A DNA stretch of 64,000 nucleotides from Paenibacillus sedimenti (lineage in GTDB: Bacteria > Bacillota > Bacilli > Paenibacillales > NBRC-103111), in the NCBI RefSeq assembly GCF_014534655.1, contig NZ_JACVVD010000003.1, positions 558,001-622,000 on the forward strand, read 5' to 3'. Position 1 is the stretch's first letter, and the number at the start of each line of letters is the position of its first letter. The notes beneath the pieces are model-generated. The model did no database searches. It worked only from the letters and a program-made list of their open reading frames with translations, and was not told the DNA's origin. Shown here in pieces: positions 46,809 to 55,179 of this stretch. The position numbers and the translations under genes are program-made.

Positions 46809-47909
46809 ATGAAGCCTCACATCTGGAAATCTCCAGCAAAGACTTTCATTTTTGTACTCATTTACGTGTTCATCATCCAATTATCGTTTCCGGCTTTGTT
46901 TTCCACGGATGTCTTTTATCACAACCGAATGGATTACGCGCGGGCTAAGGATAACCCTCACGATTTTCAAATCACGCTGGAAGCCGTGAAGCGAGATATC
47001 GATAGCAAACATCTGCAGCAGTACCTCATTATTTTGGGCGATTCCGTGATGTATGGCAGTCCCGGCAATTCCAATCAAAATGTTAATGCCTACATGAAAG
47101 ATTCTTCCAAACTTCCGATCTATAATCTATCATTCCCTGGTTCCCAAATCGGAGATTTGTATGCGATGCTGTTGAAAATGGACGCTTTGGGCATTTCAAG
47201 CGATCATCTCATGTTTAATATACGGTACTCAAGCTTTGTTAAAAGAAACTATTGGCAGCCGGTTCTGGCATGGTTTCAGAACGATTTGCGCACATTGGAA
47301 CCGGATACCTATCAGCACATGCTTTCATTACCTGATGTCGAAGATAACGACACTCCAGCCAACTTTTATTCCAAATCGCAAAAAAGCCTTAACAACTACG
47401 TCCTGCCACATTTCGTGCCCTATCTGTACAAAGACTATTGGGATAAATGGGTCCAGCAGCTTGTTTTGAAGCTCGCCAATCGACCGCCGCCGGATGACAC
47501 GTTGGAAGGCGGAGATCCCAGGCCTTGGACGGAAAAAGAAGACGTATCCGAAAGAGTCAAAGACCCTAATGTGATTGCTGCCTTTGACCCGAAACCGTTT
47601 AATATGACGGATACGAACCCCGATATCTATTTCTTAAAGAAGATTATAGAGCATCAAAAGGGTAAACAAACACTCGCTGTATTGACAGGTACGAATCACA
47701 CGCTTGCTCAGACCTTTGTGGAAGATCCGAAATACGTTGCTAACATGCAAGCTCTCGATCAATTCATGCAAAACATTCAAAACGGTTCGTTCAAGTATGT
47801 AAACATGGAAAAGCAGATCCCGGACGCGTTGTTTACGGATCATTTGCATTTAACACCGGACGGTTACCGGCAACTGGCTGACAAGCTGCTGAAGGCTTAC
47901 GATTTTTAA
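46809..47909 (+). CDS. SGNH/GDSL-fold membrane-anchored protein, DltD/AlgJ-like
   Basis: A 366-residue protein with one N-terminal membrane anchor and an extracellular SGNH-type domain: GDS nucleophile loop in LIILGDSVMYG (about residue 77), Asn in LTGTNH, and the catalytic Asp-His in TDHLHLTPDGY. Paired with the MBOAT gene 53 bases downstream, like DltD with DltB or AlgJ with AlgI, it should finish the transfer of an acyl group onto a cell-surface or exported polymer. AAAGGGGATC precedes the ATG. Confidence 0.85.
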   Translation: MKPHIWKSPAKTFIFVLIYVFIIQLSFPALFSTDVFYHNRMDYARAKDNPHDFQITLEAVKRDIDSKHLQQYLIILGDSVMYGSPGNSNQNVNAYMKDSSKLPIYNLSFPGSQIGDLYAMLLKMDALGISSDHLMFNIRYSSFVKRNYWQPVLAWFQNDLRTLEPDTYQHMLSLPDVEDNDTPANFYSKSQKSLNNYVLPHFVPYLYKDYWDKWVQQLVLKLANRPPPDDTLEGGDPRPWTEKEDVSERVKDPNVIAAFDPKPFNMTDTNPDIYFLKKIIEHQKGKQTLAVLTGTNHTLAQTFVEDPKYVANMQALDQFMQNIQNGSFKYVNMEKQIPDALFTDHLHLTPDGYRQLADKLLKAYDF

Positions 47910-47942
47910 GCATATGCTTACGAAGTAAGTTTGCTAAGCAAA
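47907..47942 (+). repeat. Three adjacent palindromes before the MBOAT gene
   Basis: TAAGCATATGCTTA (47907-47920, containing the upstream gene's stop codon), CTTAC-GAA-GTAAG (47917-47929) and TTTGCT-A-AGCAAA (47930-47942) stand in a row just upstream of AGGAGGA. The set could form alternative RNA hairpins that tune translation of the next gene. Confidence 0.7.
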
Positions 47943-47962
47943 ACTATCAGGAGGAAGTTTAC

Positions 47963-49387
47963 ATGCTTTTTCATACACCAGAGTTTATGATTCTGCTTTT
48001 AATCACGATTGCGCTTTACTATATATTTCCTGCTAGACGGCTTTATACCTTGACAGCCGCCAATTTGCTATTCTACAGCGTTAGTGGGCTTGGCATGCTC
48101 GTGCTTTTTGCCATCATGACGGTGTTCACGTATTACAGCGCCCGTTTCTTGAACGGCTCATACCGGAAATGGGTACTGTGGACGATTTTACTCGTGAATA
48201 TAGGGAATTTATGCTTCTTCAAATACTCGGTATTTTTTATCCGGAATATGGAAAAAGTGCTGTCTATCAAGCTGCTGACCGAAGATTCTTTCTGGCTTTC
48301 CATTGTGCTGCCGGTTGGAATATCCTTTTACACTTTCGAATTCATTTCATATGCCGTAGACATATATAAACAGAAAATAAAACCAGCCCGGTCCCTGCTG
48401 GAATTCTGGATGTTTATTTCATTCTTCGCACACTTGATTGCGGGGCCCATTATGCGGGGAAATGAATTTTTACCTCAAGTTGAGAAGCTGACGGCGCTGC
48501 GGTGGAACAATGAAAATTTCAGGATCGGCTGCTTTTATCTGTCGTTAGGGCTGATGAAAAAAATGATGCTGGCCGACCCCATCGCCGATCGGGTAAATGT
48601 TCTATTTGCGGATCCGTATGCATTAACCGGTTCCGCCGCTTGGATTACATCTTATTTGTTTGCGTTCCAAATTTACTTTGATTTCTCCGCTTACAGCGAT
48701 ATGGCGATCGGCATCGGGTATTTATTCGGGCTTCATCTGCCGCACAATTTTATGACGCCTTATTTAAGCTCTAATGCAACTGAGTTCTGGCGGAGATGGC
48801 ATATTACACTATCCAACTGGATTCGCGACTACATCTATATCCCGCTCGGCGGTTCACGTAAAGGAACGGTCCGGAAGTACCTGTTTCTGTTCGTTGCAAT
48901 GACGGTCTCAGGCTTTTGGCACGGTGCGTTATGGACGTTCATTCTATGGGGGATGTACCATGGCTTCCTGCTCATCGCTCATAATCTATTTCGTGCGGGC
49001 AAGCAGAAGCTTGGTCTTGAGAAATGGGATCAATTCTTAGTCTACCGCTGGCTGACGATTTTTATCTTTTTCCATTTGACTTGTATCGGCTGGGTCATGT
49101 TCCGCATTCATGATCGGCATGCCGTATTCATGCTTCTGAGACGCATGTTGTCGCCAGATGCTATCCATGTCCCTTCTTACATGCTGGTGTATTTGTACGT
49201 GGCGATCTTGCTATTCGGGATTCATCTGTTAGAACACTGGCTGCTCAAGTATCGTTCGCGCATTGCCGAAGTGTGGCATCGATCCTTGCCGTCGCCGGTA
49301 CGCGCTGCTTGCTACACGCTGCTTTTCGTTGTATTGATTATCATGCTTCGCAATGGCGATACCAGCTTTATTTATTTTCAGTTTTAA
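47963..49387 (+). CDS. MBOAT family O-acyltransferase (AlgI/DltB-like)
   Basis: A 474-residue polytopic protein of the membrane-bound O-acyltransferase family. Seen are SIVLPVGISFYTFEFISYAVD, FWRRWHITLSNWIRDYIYIPLGGSRKG spread over the middle, and the catalytic His in GFWHGALWTFILWG. It passes an acyl group, usually acetyl, across the membrane to the SGNH partner encoded just upstream. AGGAGGAAG precedes the ATG. The target may be an exopolysaccharide or wall polymer; no polysaccharide genes adjoin. Confidence 0.92.
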   Translation: MLFHTPEFMILLLITIALYYIFPARRLYTLTAANLLFYSVSGLGMLVLFAIMTVFTYYSARFLNGSYRKWVLWTILLVNIGNLCFFKYSVFFIRNMEKVLSIKLLTEDSFWLSIVLPVGISFYTFEFISYAVDIYKQKIKPARSLLEFWMFISFFAHLIAGPIMRGNEFLPQVEKLTALRWNNENFRIGCFYLSLGLMKKMMLADPIADRVNVLFADPYALTGSAAWITSYLFAFQIYFDFSAYSDMAIGIGYLFGLHLPHNFMTPYLSSNATEFWRRWHITLSNWIRDYIYIPLGGSRKGTVRKYLFLFVAMTVSGFWHGALWTFILWGMYHGFLLIAHNLFRAGKQKLGLEKWDQFLVYRWLTIFIFFHLTCIGWVMFRIHDRHAVFMLLRRMLSPDAIHVPSYMLVYLYVAILLFGIHLLEHWLLKYRSRIAEVWHRSLPSPVRAACYTLLFVVLIIMLRNGDTSFIYFQF

Positions 49388-49590
49388 AAAAGGAAGTCCT
49401 TCAAGTGTCCCAGTGGCGGTAAATCGCCCAAAATCATGCATAAAGTGCCTGTTTATCTAGCCTTAAGCGTTTGCCGGGACATAATCCTGCTAAAAGTGAC
49501 GTTAAAATAACCCAAACGGCTGTGCAAAGCCCAATGTGAAGAATTTACATGCACTAAATGCATATAAACGGCCCTTTTGGACGAGAACTC

Positions 49591-49699
49591 GCAAAATTAC
49601 GGCACTTTTTGCAGTTAGATGGGCTGACTGTGGTTGAGAATCGGCACTTTTTTGCAGTTATATTGCAACGATGGTTGAGGGGATCGCAGATATGTCACA
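49591..49699. repeat. Two tandem copies of a dispersed intergenic repeat
   Basis: Within the gene-free 49388-49713, CGGCACTTTTTGCAGTTA (about 49600-49617) recurs as CGGCACTTTTTTGCAGTTA at 49642-49660, each followed by a TGGTTGAG block, giving a repeat of about 41 bases. The end ATCGCAGATATGTCACA (49683-49699) resembles a motif at 27029-27043. Nothing else was recognised in this gap. Confidence 0.6.
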
Positions 49700-49713
49700 A
49701 AAAAAGAATTGAA

Positions 49714-50196
49714 TTATGATTTCAGCGAGATGGCTGCCAGGCCTGTTCGAGCCAGTTGTACGATAGGGAATTCGCTTATACGCCGTAAGAAGCGCTCCAG
49801 CGATTCAGTATCTCCCGAAATTTCAATGGCGTAGCGGTCCGCGGCTTTATTTACAATCTTGCCCCCGCCTTCTTCAACAATTCGCGCCAGGCGACGTGCA
49901 TATGCTGTCTCAGACTTTACGCTAAGCAGCAGCAATTCACGTTCAAGCGCATAAGGACGCACAATAGGTTCAATGTGAATGACATCGATCAGCTTTTTCA
50001 GCTGATGAGCCATCTGGTCAATCCTTCCTGCATCCCCGTATGTTTGAATCGTCATTCTGGCAAGACTGCTATCCTCTGAAGGGCCTACCGTAATGCTTGC
50101 GATATTAAATCCTCTTTTTGAAAAGAGCACACATATCCGATGCAGGACCCTGGGATGATCGTTAACCAAAAGCGACAATAAGTAAGAGTTCTGCAT
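49714..50196 (-). CDS. ilvN: Acetolactate synthase small subunit
   Basis: A 160-residue regulatory subunit that gives valine feedback control to acetolactate synthase. The N-terminal ACT domain (LLVNDHPRVLHRICVLFSKRGFNIASITVG) and the C-terminal domain are complete. GGAGG lies nine bases before the ATG at 50196. The start sits one base after the ilvB stop, so the two are coupled. Confidence 0.95.
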   Translation of the reverse strand: MQNSYLLSLLVNDHPRVLHRICVLFSKRGFNIASITVGPSEDSSLARMTIQTYGDAGRIDQMAHQLKKLIDVIHIEPIVRPYALERELLLLSVKSETAYARRLARIVEEGGGKIVNKAADRYAIEISGDTESLERFLRRISEFPIVQLARTGLAAISLKS

Positions 50197-50197
50197 G

Positions 50198-51958
50198 CTA
50201 ACGGACCTCCACAATCATATCGGATAACGTTTTGCCGACTTGAATCATGGGCAATACGAGTTCGTCTTTATCAACCAAGAAATCAATAAGCACTGGACCG
50301 TCATGCTCCAAGGCTTCCTTCCAAACAGCTTGCGCTTCCGCTGGCGAAACCGCTCTCAGTCCCTTCACACCATAAGCTTCGGCCAGTTTGACAAAATCGG
50401 GGCTTCCCGATAAATCGATGTGGCTGAAGCGACTGTCATAAATCATTTCTTGCCATTGGCGAATCATGCCTAATGTCTGGTTATTAATCACGACCACCTT
50501 GACCGGGATATGGTGAATGGCGCATACGGCAAGCTCCTGTGCGCACATCTGCATCCCGCCATCACCGTTGATGGAAATAACCAATTTATCGGGATGTCCG
50601 ATCTGCGCACCGATCGCTGCCGGAAAGCCGAAGCCCATCGTACCTAGGCCACCCGAAGTCAAAAGCGACCGAGGATGTTTGAACCGATAAAATTGGGCTG
50701 CCCACATTTGATGCTGCCCTACATCCGTCGCAATAATCGCATCGCCTTGCGTGCTCTCCATAATCAGATCTATCACATACTGAGGTTTCAATCCGGTAAT
50801 ATCTTGCTTATAGCTTAGCGGGAAGCTTTTTTTCAGTCCCAACAGCATCTGAATCCAAGGTTCGATTCTTCTCGCAGAGTCAGCGGATGCCTTAAAACGA
50901 CTGTTCATATTCATTAATACGTCTTTTACATTTCCCGTGATCGGAAAATCGGCTTTTACATTCTTGCTCAGCTCGGCGGCATCGATATCAATATGAGCAA
51001 TTCGAGCATTAGGAGCGAAGCCCTTCAAGCTCATCGTTACGCGATCATCGAATCTAGCTCCGAGCGAGATAAGCAGATCGGTCTCGACCAGCGCGCGGTT
51101 AGCGGCCACAGTCCCGTGCATGCCCGGCATCCCCAGCCATAGCGAATGGCTGCCGGGAAATCCGCTCAGACCCATCAAAGTCGTCGTGATCGGAATTCCG
51201 CTTGTGTCGATAAAACGGATGAGCTCCTCGCTGGCATCGCTGTGAACAATGCCTCCACCGGCTAGGACGATAGGGCGTTGGGCTTTTTCAATCGCTTGAA
51301 GCAAGCTCTCTATGACGTTAGTCTGAATATCCGGATAAGGCTTATACCCTCGTACCTCTATCCGTTGCGGATAATGGTAAGTTGTCCTTTTAGCGGAAAT
51401 GTCTTTGGGAATATCAATAAGAACAGGCCCCTTCCTTCCGGTATTTGCCAAATAAAAGGCTTCACGAATCGTTCTGGCCAACTCCTCGACTTTACGCACC
51501 TGAAAACTATGTTTCACGATCGGCATTGTGATTCCGACGATATCCGTTTCTTGAAACGCATCCGTTCCAAGCTGCTCCGAGGGGACATTTCCCGTAATGA
51601 CGACAAGCGGTACGGAATCCATCTGCGCAGTCGCGATCCCGGTCACCAAATTCGTTGCGCCGGGACCTGATGTCGCGATACAAACGCCTACCTTTCCCGT
51701 TGCTCTTGCATAGCCGTCAGCAGCATGAATGGCTCCTTGTTCATGCCGGGTCAACAAATGCCGAAAATGCTCATTCCCATGCATAGCATCATAAATGTAC
51801 AAGACGGAACCTCCCGGGTACCCGAAAACACACTCCACATTTTCGAGCAATAACGTTCTTAACAAAATTTCAGAACCCGTAAGAAGATCAGGCTTATGTA
51901 ATTCATTACGCCAGTTGTCTTTATGTTTAAAAGTTTGAGCGTACTTGATCTGCTCCAT
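50198..51958 (-). CDS. ilvB: Acetolactate synthase large (catalytic) subunit
   Basis: A 586-residue thiamine-diphosphate enzyme for the first common step of valine, leucine and isoleucine synthesis. The catalytic Glu lies in CVFGYPGGSVLYIYD...RHEQGAIHAADGYARATG, and the thiamine motif runs GDGGMQM to NNQTLGM. FAD-binding segment GARFDDRVT is present, so this is the anabolic type. The ATG at 51958 follows AGGAGGG. No ilvC or leu genes follow and no T-box was seen upstream, unlike many ilv operons. Confidence 0.95.
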   Translation of the reverse strand: MEQIKYAQTFKHKDNWRNELHKPDLLTGSEILLRTLLLENVECVFGYPGGSVLYIYDAMHGNEHFRHLLTRHEQGAIHAADGYARATGKVGVCIATSGPGATNLVTGIATAQMDSVPLVVITGNVPSEQLGTDAFQETDIVGITMPIVKHSFQVRKVEELARTIREAFYLANTGRKGPVLIDIPKDISAKRTTYHYPQRIEVRGYKPYPDIQTNVIESLLQAIEKAQRPIVLAGGGIVHSDASEELIRFIDTSGIPITTTLMGLSGFPGSHSLWLGMPGMHGTVAANRALVETDLLISLGARFDDRVTMSLKGFAPNARIAHIDIDAAELSKNVKADFPITGNVKDVLMNMNSRFKASADSARRIEPWIQMLLGLKKSFPLSYKQDITGLKPQYVIDLIMESTQGDAIIATDVGQHQMWAAQFYRFKHPRSLLTSGGLGTMGFGFPAAIGAQIGHPDKLVISINGDGGMQMCAQELAVCAIHHIPVKVVVINNQTLGMIRQWQEMIYDSRFSHIDLSGSPDFVKLAEAYGVKGLRAVSPAEAQAVWKEALEHDGPVLIDFLVDKDELVLPMIQVGKTLSDMIVEVR

Positions 51959-52025
51959 GCTTTCCCTCCTATACTCGTTTTCACTGAAGTTTACCAAGGG
52001 AGAGTGCAGCTTGAACATTATACCA

Positions 52026-52072
52026 GCGTATAAAAAAGCCTATACGCGAAGTTATCCCCAGTTGTATACTGG
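52026..52072. promoter_or_regulatory. Two inverted repeats in the ilvB / STAND-regulator divergent region
   Basis: GCGTATA-N8-TATACGC (52026-52047) and CCAGT-N5-ACTGG (52058-52072) lie between the two divergent genes. They are candidate binding sites for the regulator encoded on the right, which may act on ilvB, itself or both. Confidence 0.5.
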
Positions 52073-52110
52073 CACTATATGTGAATAAATCCAACGCTAA
52101 GGTGAGGCAG

Positions 52111-54078
52111 ATGAATAAACGTCATTCAGAAACTTGGGCTGAACGAATGGAGCAGCTCGAGAACCATTTTTTTGTCGGTCGCCAAGACGAATTGAAAGCC
52201 ATCGGCAACTGGTATAGCGATTCATTTACAACGACTCCCGTGCTTAATCTGTTCGGGCTAGCGGGAAGCGGCAAATCTTTGCTTTTGCATATGGCCAAAA
52301 AAAGGGCTCATTCACAAGGTATCGCTTTTCATGTGCTGGATTGCCGCAGCATGCTGAATGTTACCGATTTGAAACATGAGCTTCAAAAGCTTGACCTGCG
52401 TGATCGTGACAACAGCACGACGACGGTTGTATGCTTCGATCATTACGAGGAAAGCGGCTTGTGGGAAACCTGGCTCAGAGAGAATTGGCTCCCTTCCCTT
52501 TCCACGCGAATACGACTCATTCTTAGCAGCCGTTCAGAGCTTCAAGGTCCCTGGAAACTTCACCCGACTTTAAAATACCTCGTAAGTCCACTATCCTTAA
52601 CCATGCTCGATTACGCTGCTGTCGAACAGTTTGCAGCTCGCCATGGTCTCACAAATGTTTCGCAAGTTCACGGGTTGTGGGTCGCTTCCAAAGGACATCC
52701 GTTGACCTTATCGTTAGCGACCGAAGTAGTTCTCAATTCGGGAACTCCCGCCAACGTTTTCACCTCATCAAGCTGGCACGATGTATTCGCAGAATGGCTT
52801 CGGGAAGTGCCTGATGATGCAACGCGAGAATTGCTGGAGGCTGCGAGTGTCCTGCGCTTCTTCGATCAAAGCAAACTTGAATTCGTGCTCGGGCAGTCGA
52901 TATCCACAAGCTCGCTCGAGTCGATCCTTCGACTTTCGCTTGTCGATCGAAATAGGGATGGCTGGAACGTCCACAATCCGATACGGGATGCCGTCCGACT
53001 TTCCCTCAGGGCCCGGAATCCCGAACGATTTGAGAAATGGGAGATGCGAGCAGCGCTTTTTTATCAGCAAAAACTCATGAATCCTTCAGCTGAAATTCGC
53101 TTATCGAATCCACTTGGCGATTTGCTCTATCATACGGGGAACCCGGTCATCCGAGCGCATTATCATTGTTCCCGAACTTCAACCAACACGCTGATTCAAG
53201 TCCGTAATGTAGAAAATGACGAGTACCTGGGCGAACTGTTCGCATATATTCGCAAAAGAAAGAGGCACGCACGCAGCCAATCGATATGGTGCGGAGAGAA
53301 TGATCAAGGACATTTGTTTCAGTACGAAATGACGAAGGAGCAAAGCTTGTATAGCTTATTGGATGAAGAGGAAGCGCTAGAACTTATTGCAAACGGGGCG
53401 GACGTAAAGCTGCTACTGGACGAATATGGATCAACCGTCGGCTGCTGCGCCCTGATTCCCATCCGTACGGCGACGAAGCCTTATTTGCAGCATCATCGGC
53501 TTGCTTCCATTTATTTTAATGGACTAACGGAAGAGGAATGGAGCCAGCTGTTGAAAGCGGAGGGCTGGTATATTCGTACGATCGACATCGAGAATCCGGA
53601 GAATGAAGCGTTAAGGCACGATTCCTTCCGAATCAAGCTCTCGCTTATACAGGCAGGCAGTGTGATCGTTTATTGCCCGCCGCCACTACCTTTTTATGAG
53701 GATGCTACTCTCAATCTCGGTTTTACAGCGGTCGATCCCTACCGTCACGCACTCTATGGTGAGTCTGCGCCTGCCCCTTTTTATAAATTGGATTTGCGAG
53801 GAAAAAAATACCGGGATTTCATTTCGGCTCTGGTGCCATGGGAAGTTCCGAAACGTCAGATGATGTTAGATGCAAATGAAGAGGAATTAACCAGGAAAGA
53901 GGCAGAAGTGGCAGAGCTTTTAATACAGGGCTTAGCAAATGCAGAAATAGCCAAACAATTATTCGTCAGTGTCATTACCGTCAAAAAACATTTAAGCTCG
54001 ATTTATCATAAATGGAACGTTCGCAATCGGGCACAATTCATGACAAAATGGATGGATCGCCGTCACTCCACATCATAG
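52111..54078 (+). CDS. STAND-type ATPase with C-terminal LuxR DNA-binding domain
   Basis: A 655-residue regulator. The N-terminal NTPase has FVGRQDEL, the Walker A GLAGSGKS (residues 49-56) and a Walker-B-like VVCFDH, followed by winged-helix regions as in MalT-type proteins. Residues about 360-560 have no tetratricopeptide look; [19 protein letters not shown] and later LNLGFTA...HALYGE...FYKLDLRG recall a GNAT-type acetyltransferase fold. The C-terminus is a LuxR helix-turn-helix ([36 protein letters not shown]). ATG at 52111 follows AAGGTGAGG; a GTG at 52081 is possible. Divergent from ilvB; overlaps the end of convergent fosB by 16 bases. Confidence 0.8.
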   Translation: MNKRHSETWAERMEQLENHFFVGRQDELKAIGNWYSDSFTTTPVLNLFGLAGSGKSLLLHMAKKRAHSQGIAFHVLDCRSMLNVTDLKHELQKLDLRDRDNSTTTVVCFDHYEESGLWETWLRENWLPSLSTRIRLILSSRSELQGPWKLHPTLKYLVSPLSLTMLDYAAVEQFAARHGLTNVSQVHGLWVASKGHPLTLSLATEVVLNSGTPANVFTSSSWHDVFAEWLREVPDDATRELLEAASVLRFFDQSKLEFVLGQSISTSSLESILRLSLVDRNRDGWNVHNPIRDAVRLSLRARNPERFEKWEMRAALFYQQKLMNPSAEIRLSNPLGDLLYHTGNPVIRAHYHCSRTSTNTLIQVRNVENDEYLGELFAYIRKRKRHARSQSIWCGENDQGHLFQYEMTKEQSLYSLLDEEEALELIANGADVKLLLDEYGSTVGCCALIPIRTATKPYLQHHRLASIYFNGLTEEEWSQLLKAEGWYIRTIDIENPENEALRHDSFRIKLSLIQAGSVIVYCPPPLPFYEDATLNLGFTAVDPYRHALYGESAPAPFYKLDLRGKKYRDFISALVPWEVPKRQMMLDANEEELTRKEAEVAELLIQGLANAEIAKQLFVSVITVKKHLSSIYHKWNVRNRAQFMTKWMDRRHSTS

Positions 54079-54491
54079 AAAGTCATATGAAGCTTTTCCT
54101 CCCGATAATACCTCATCCTGTCTTCGAGGGTACCCGTATGAAATTCAAATTTATGGCCGTCTGGATCCGTAAAATAAATCGATAGCTCGTCTTTCTCGCT
54201 GCGAGGGCGACCGGGAAGAATGTTAACGTTCAATTGGGTCAATCTTTCCAAATGACGCTCATAGTCTTCCGCTTGGATAGTGAAAGCCATGTGTGTGTAG
54301 GATTGATGAATTTCAAACCGCGGGATATCCTCTTCGACATTGAGCGCAAGCCATAGGCCGTCCAAGTCGAAATAGGCCAGTTTTCGTCCTTTCACTAACA
54401 ATTTCGCGCCGAACACCTGCTGATAAAAGTGTATGGATCTGTCCAGATCGGATACGGAGAACAATAGATGATTGATGCCTTGAAGTTTCAT
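54063..54491 (-). CDS. fosB: Metallothiol transferase FosB (fosfomycin resistance)
   Basis: A 142-residue VOC-fold enzyme that opens the fosfomycin epoxide with bacillithiol. It follows B. subtilis FosB almost throughout ([50 protein letters not shown]) and keeps the metal ligands His8, His67 and Glu116. Chromosomal in many Bacillota and probably intrinsic here: no mobile element is near. Confidence 0.94.
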   Translation of the reverse strand: MKLQGINHLLFSVSDLDRSIHFYQQVFGAKLLVKGRKLAYFDLDGLWLALNVEEDIPRFEIHQSYTHMAFTIQAEDYERHLERLTQLNVNILPGRPRSEKDELSIYFTDPDGHKFEFHTGTLEDRMRYYREEKLHMTFYDVE

Positions 54492-54607
54492 AAGACAAGC
54501 GGCCTCCTTGCCGGGGGAAGTTTTAGCGTCATTATAGCATATTTGAAATTTCCGTTCGATTGAGAGTAAGATAGGAGAAAACTAGATTTCCACGAGGTGC
54601 AACTGTC

Positions 54608-54802
54608 ATGAGAACCGAAAGTCAAATCAAACGAAAATTAAATGAACTTCTCCAGCAGCAGCAGACGATTGAAGCGCGAATTGAGCAAGCAGGCAGTGGG
54701 GTTGAGCGCGAAGCGCTAACTGCACAGAACGAGCGCATACTTGATAGGATCGACATGCTGGAATGGGTGCTGAACGAGCCGGTGGGGAGCTATCACGCCT
54801 GA
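54608..54802 (+). CDS. Small coiled-coil protein of unknown function
   Basis: A 64-residue, Gln/Glu/Arg-rich protein with heptad-like pattern (RKLNELLQQQQTIEARIEQ; ERILDRIDMLEWVL), likely an antiparallel helical hairpin. GAGGTG precedes the ATG by nine bases and a terminator follows about 50 bases after the stop. No family recognised. Confidence 0.6.
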   Translation: MRTESQIKRKLNELLQQQQTIEARIEQAGSGVEREALTAQNERILDRIDMLEWVLNEPVGSYHA

Positions 54803-54848
54803 GGGATGAGTGATGGGTCAAACATTCGAGCTATCCGAATTAGAAAAA

Positions 54849-54884
54849 GGAGGATCCGCTTTGGAAGCCGGTCCTCTTTTTTTT
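54849..54884. terminator. Terminator between the small coiled-coil gene and fixX
   Basis: Imperfect stem AGGAGGATCCGCTT / AAGCCGGTCCTCT followed by eight T on the plus strand and, in the other direction, CCTTTTTC. It probably serves both convergent units. Confidence 0.72.
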
Positions 54885-54891
54885 CTGCACC

Positions 54892-55179
54892 TTATCCGTA
54901 CTTGTAGGTGATTCCGTATCCGCCTTTGGGATAAACCCAATCGATGTTGTCGGATGGACACGCAATACGGCAAGTGCCGCATTCAATGCAGTTCTCAAAC
55001 GCAACGGTCGTAATTTTCAGCTTTTTCTCCCACTCGTACACATCCGAGGGACAGAAGTAGTTACAATCTTTCGTCGTACAGTTTAAGCACGTTTGTGTAT
55101 CCTTAATAATCAGGTGCGATTTGTCATCGCATTTGTATCGAATGGTGAACAGCTTCTCTGATACGTCAGTCTGGCTCAT
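54892..55179 (-). CDS. fixX: FixX ferredoxin-like protein
   Basis: A 95-residue ferredoxin of the FixX family. Cysteine sets CLNCTTKDCNYFC and CIECGTCRIAC carry the iron-sulfur cluster that receives electrons inside the FixABCX complex. Last gene of the operon; its start overlaps the fixC stop. The ATG at 55179 is preferred because GGAGG lies 11 bases upstream. Confidence 0.92.
   Translation of the reverse strand: MSQTDVSEKLFTIRYKCDDKSHLIIKDTQTCLNCTTKDCNYFCPSDVYEWEKKLKITTVAFENCIECGTCRIACPSDNIDWVYPKGGYGITYKYG

Noticed and set aside
51959..52110. Branched-chain T-box ahead of ilvB
   Set aside because: No T-box core or terminator; the divergent region is only about 150 bases long.
54063..54491. 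fosB as part of an acquired resistance island
   Set aside because: No transposase, integrase or repeats nearby, and FosB is commonly chromosomal in this group.
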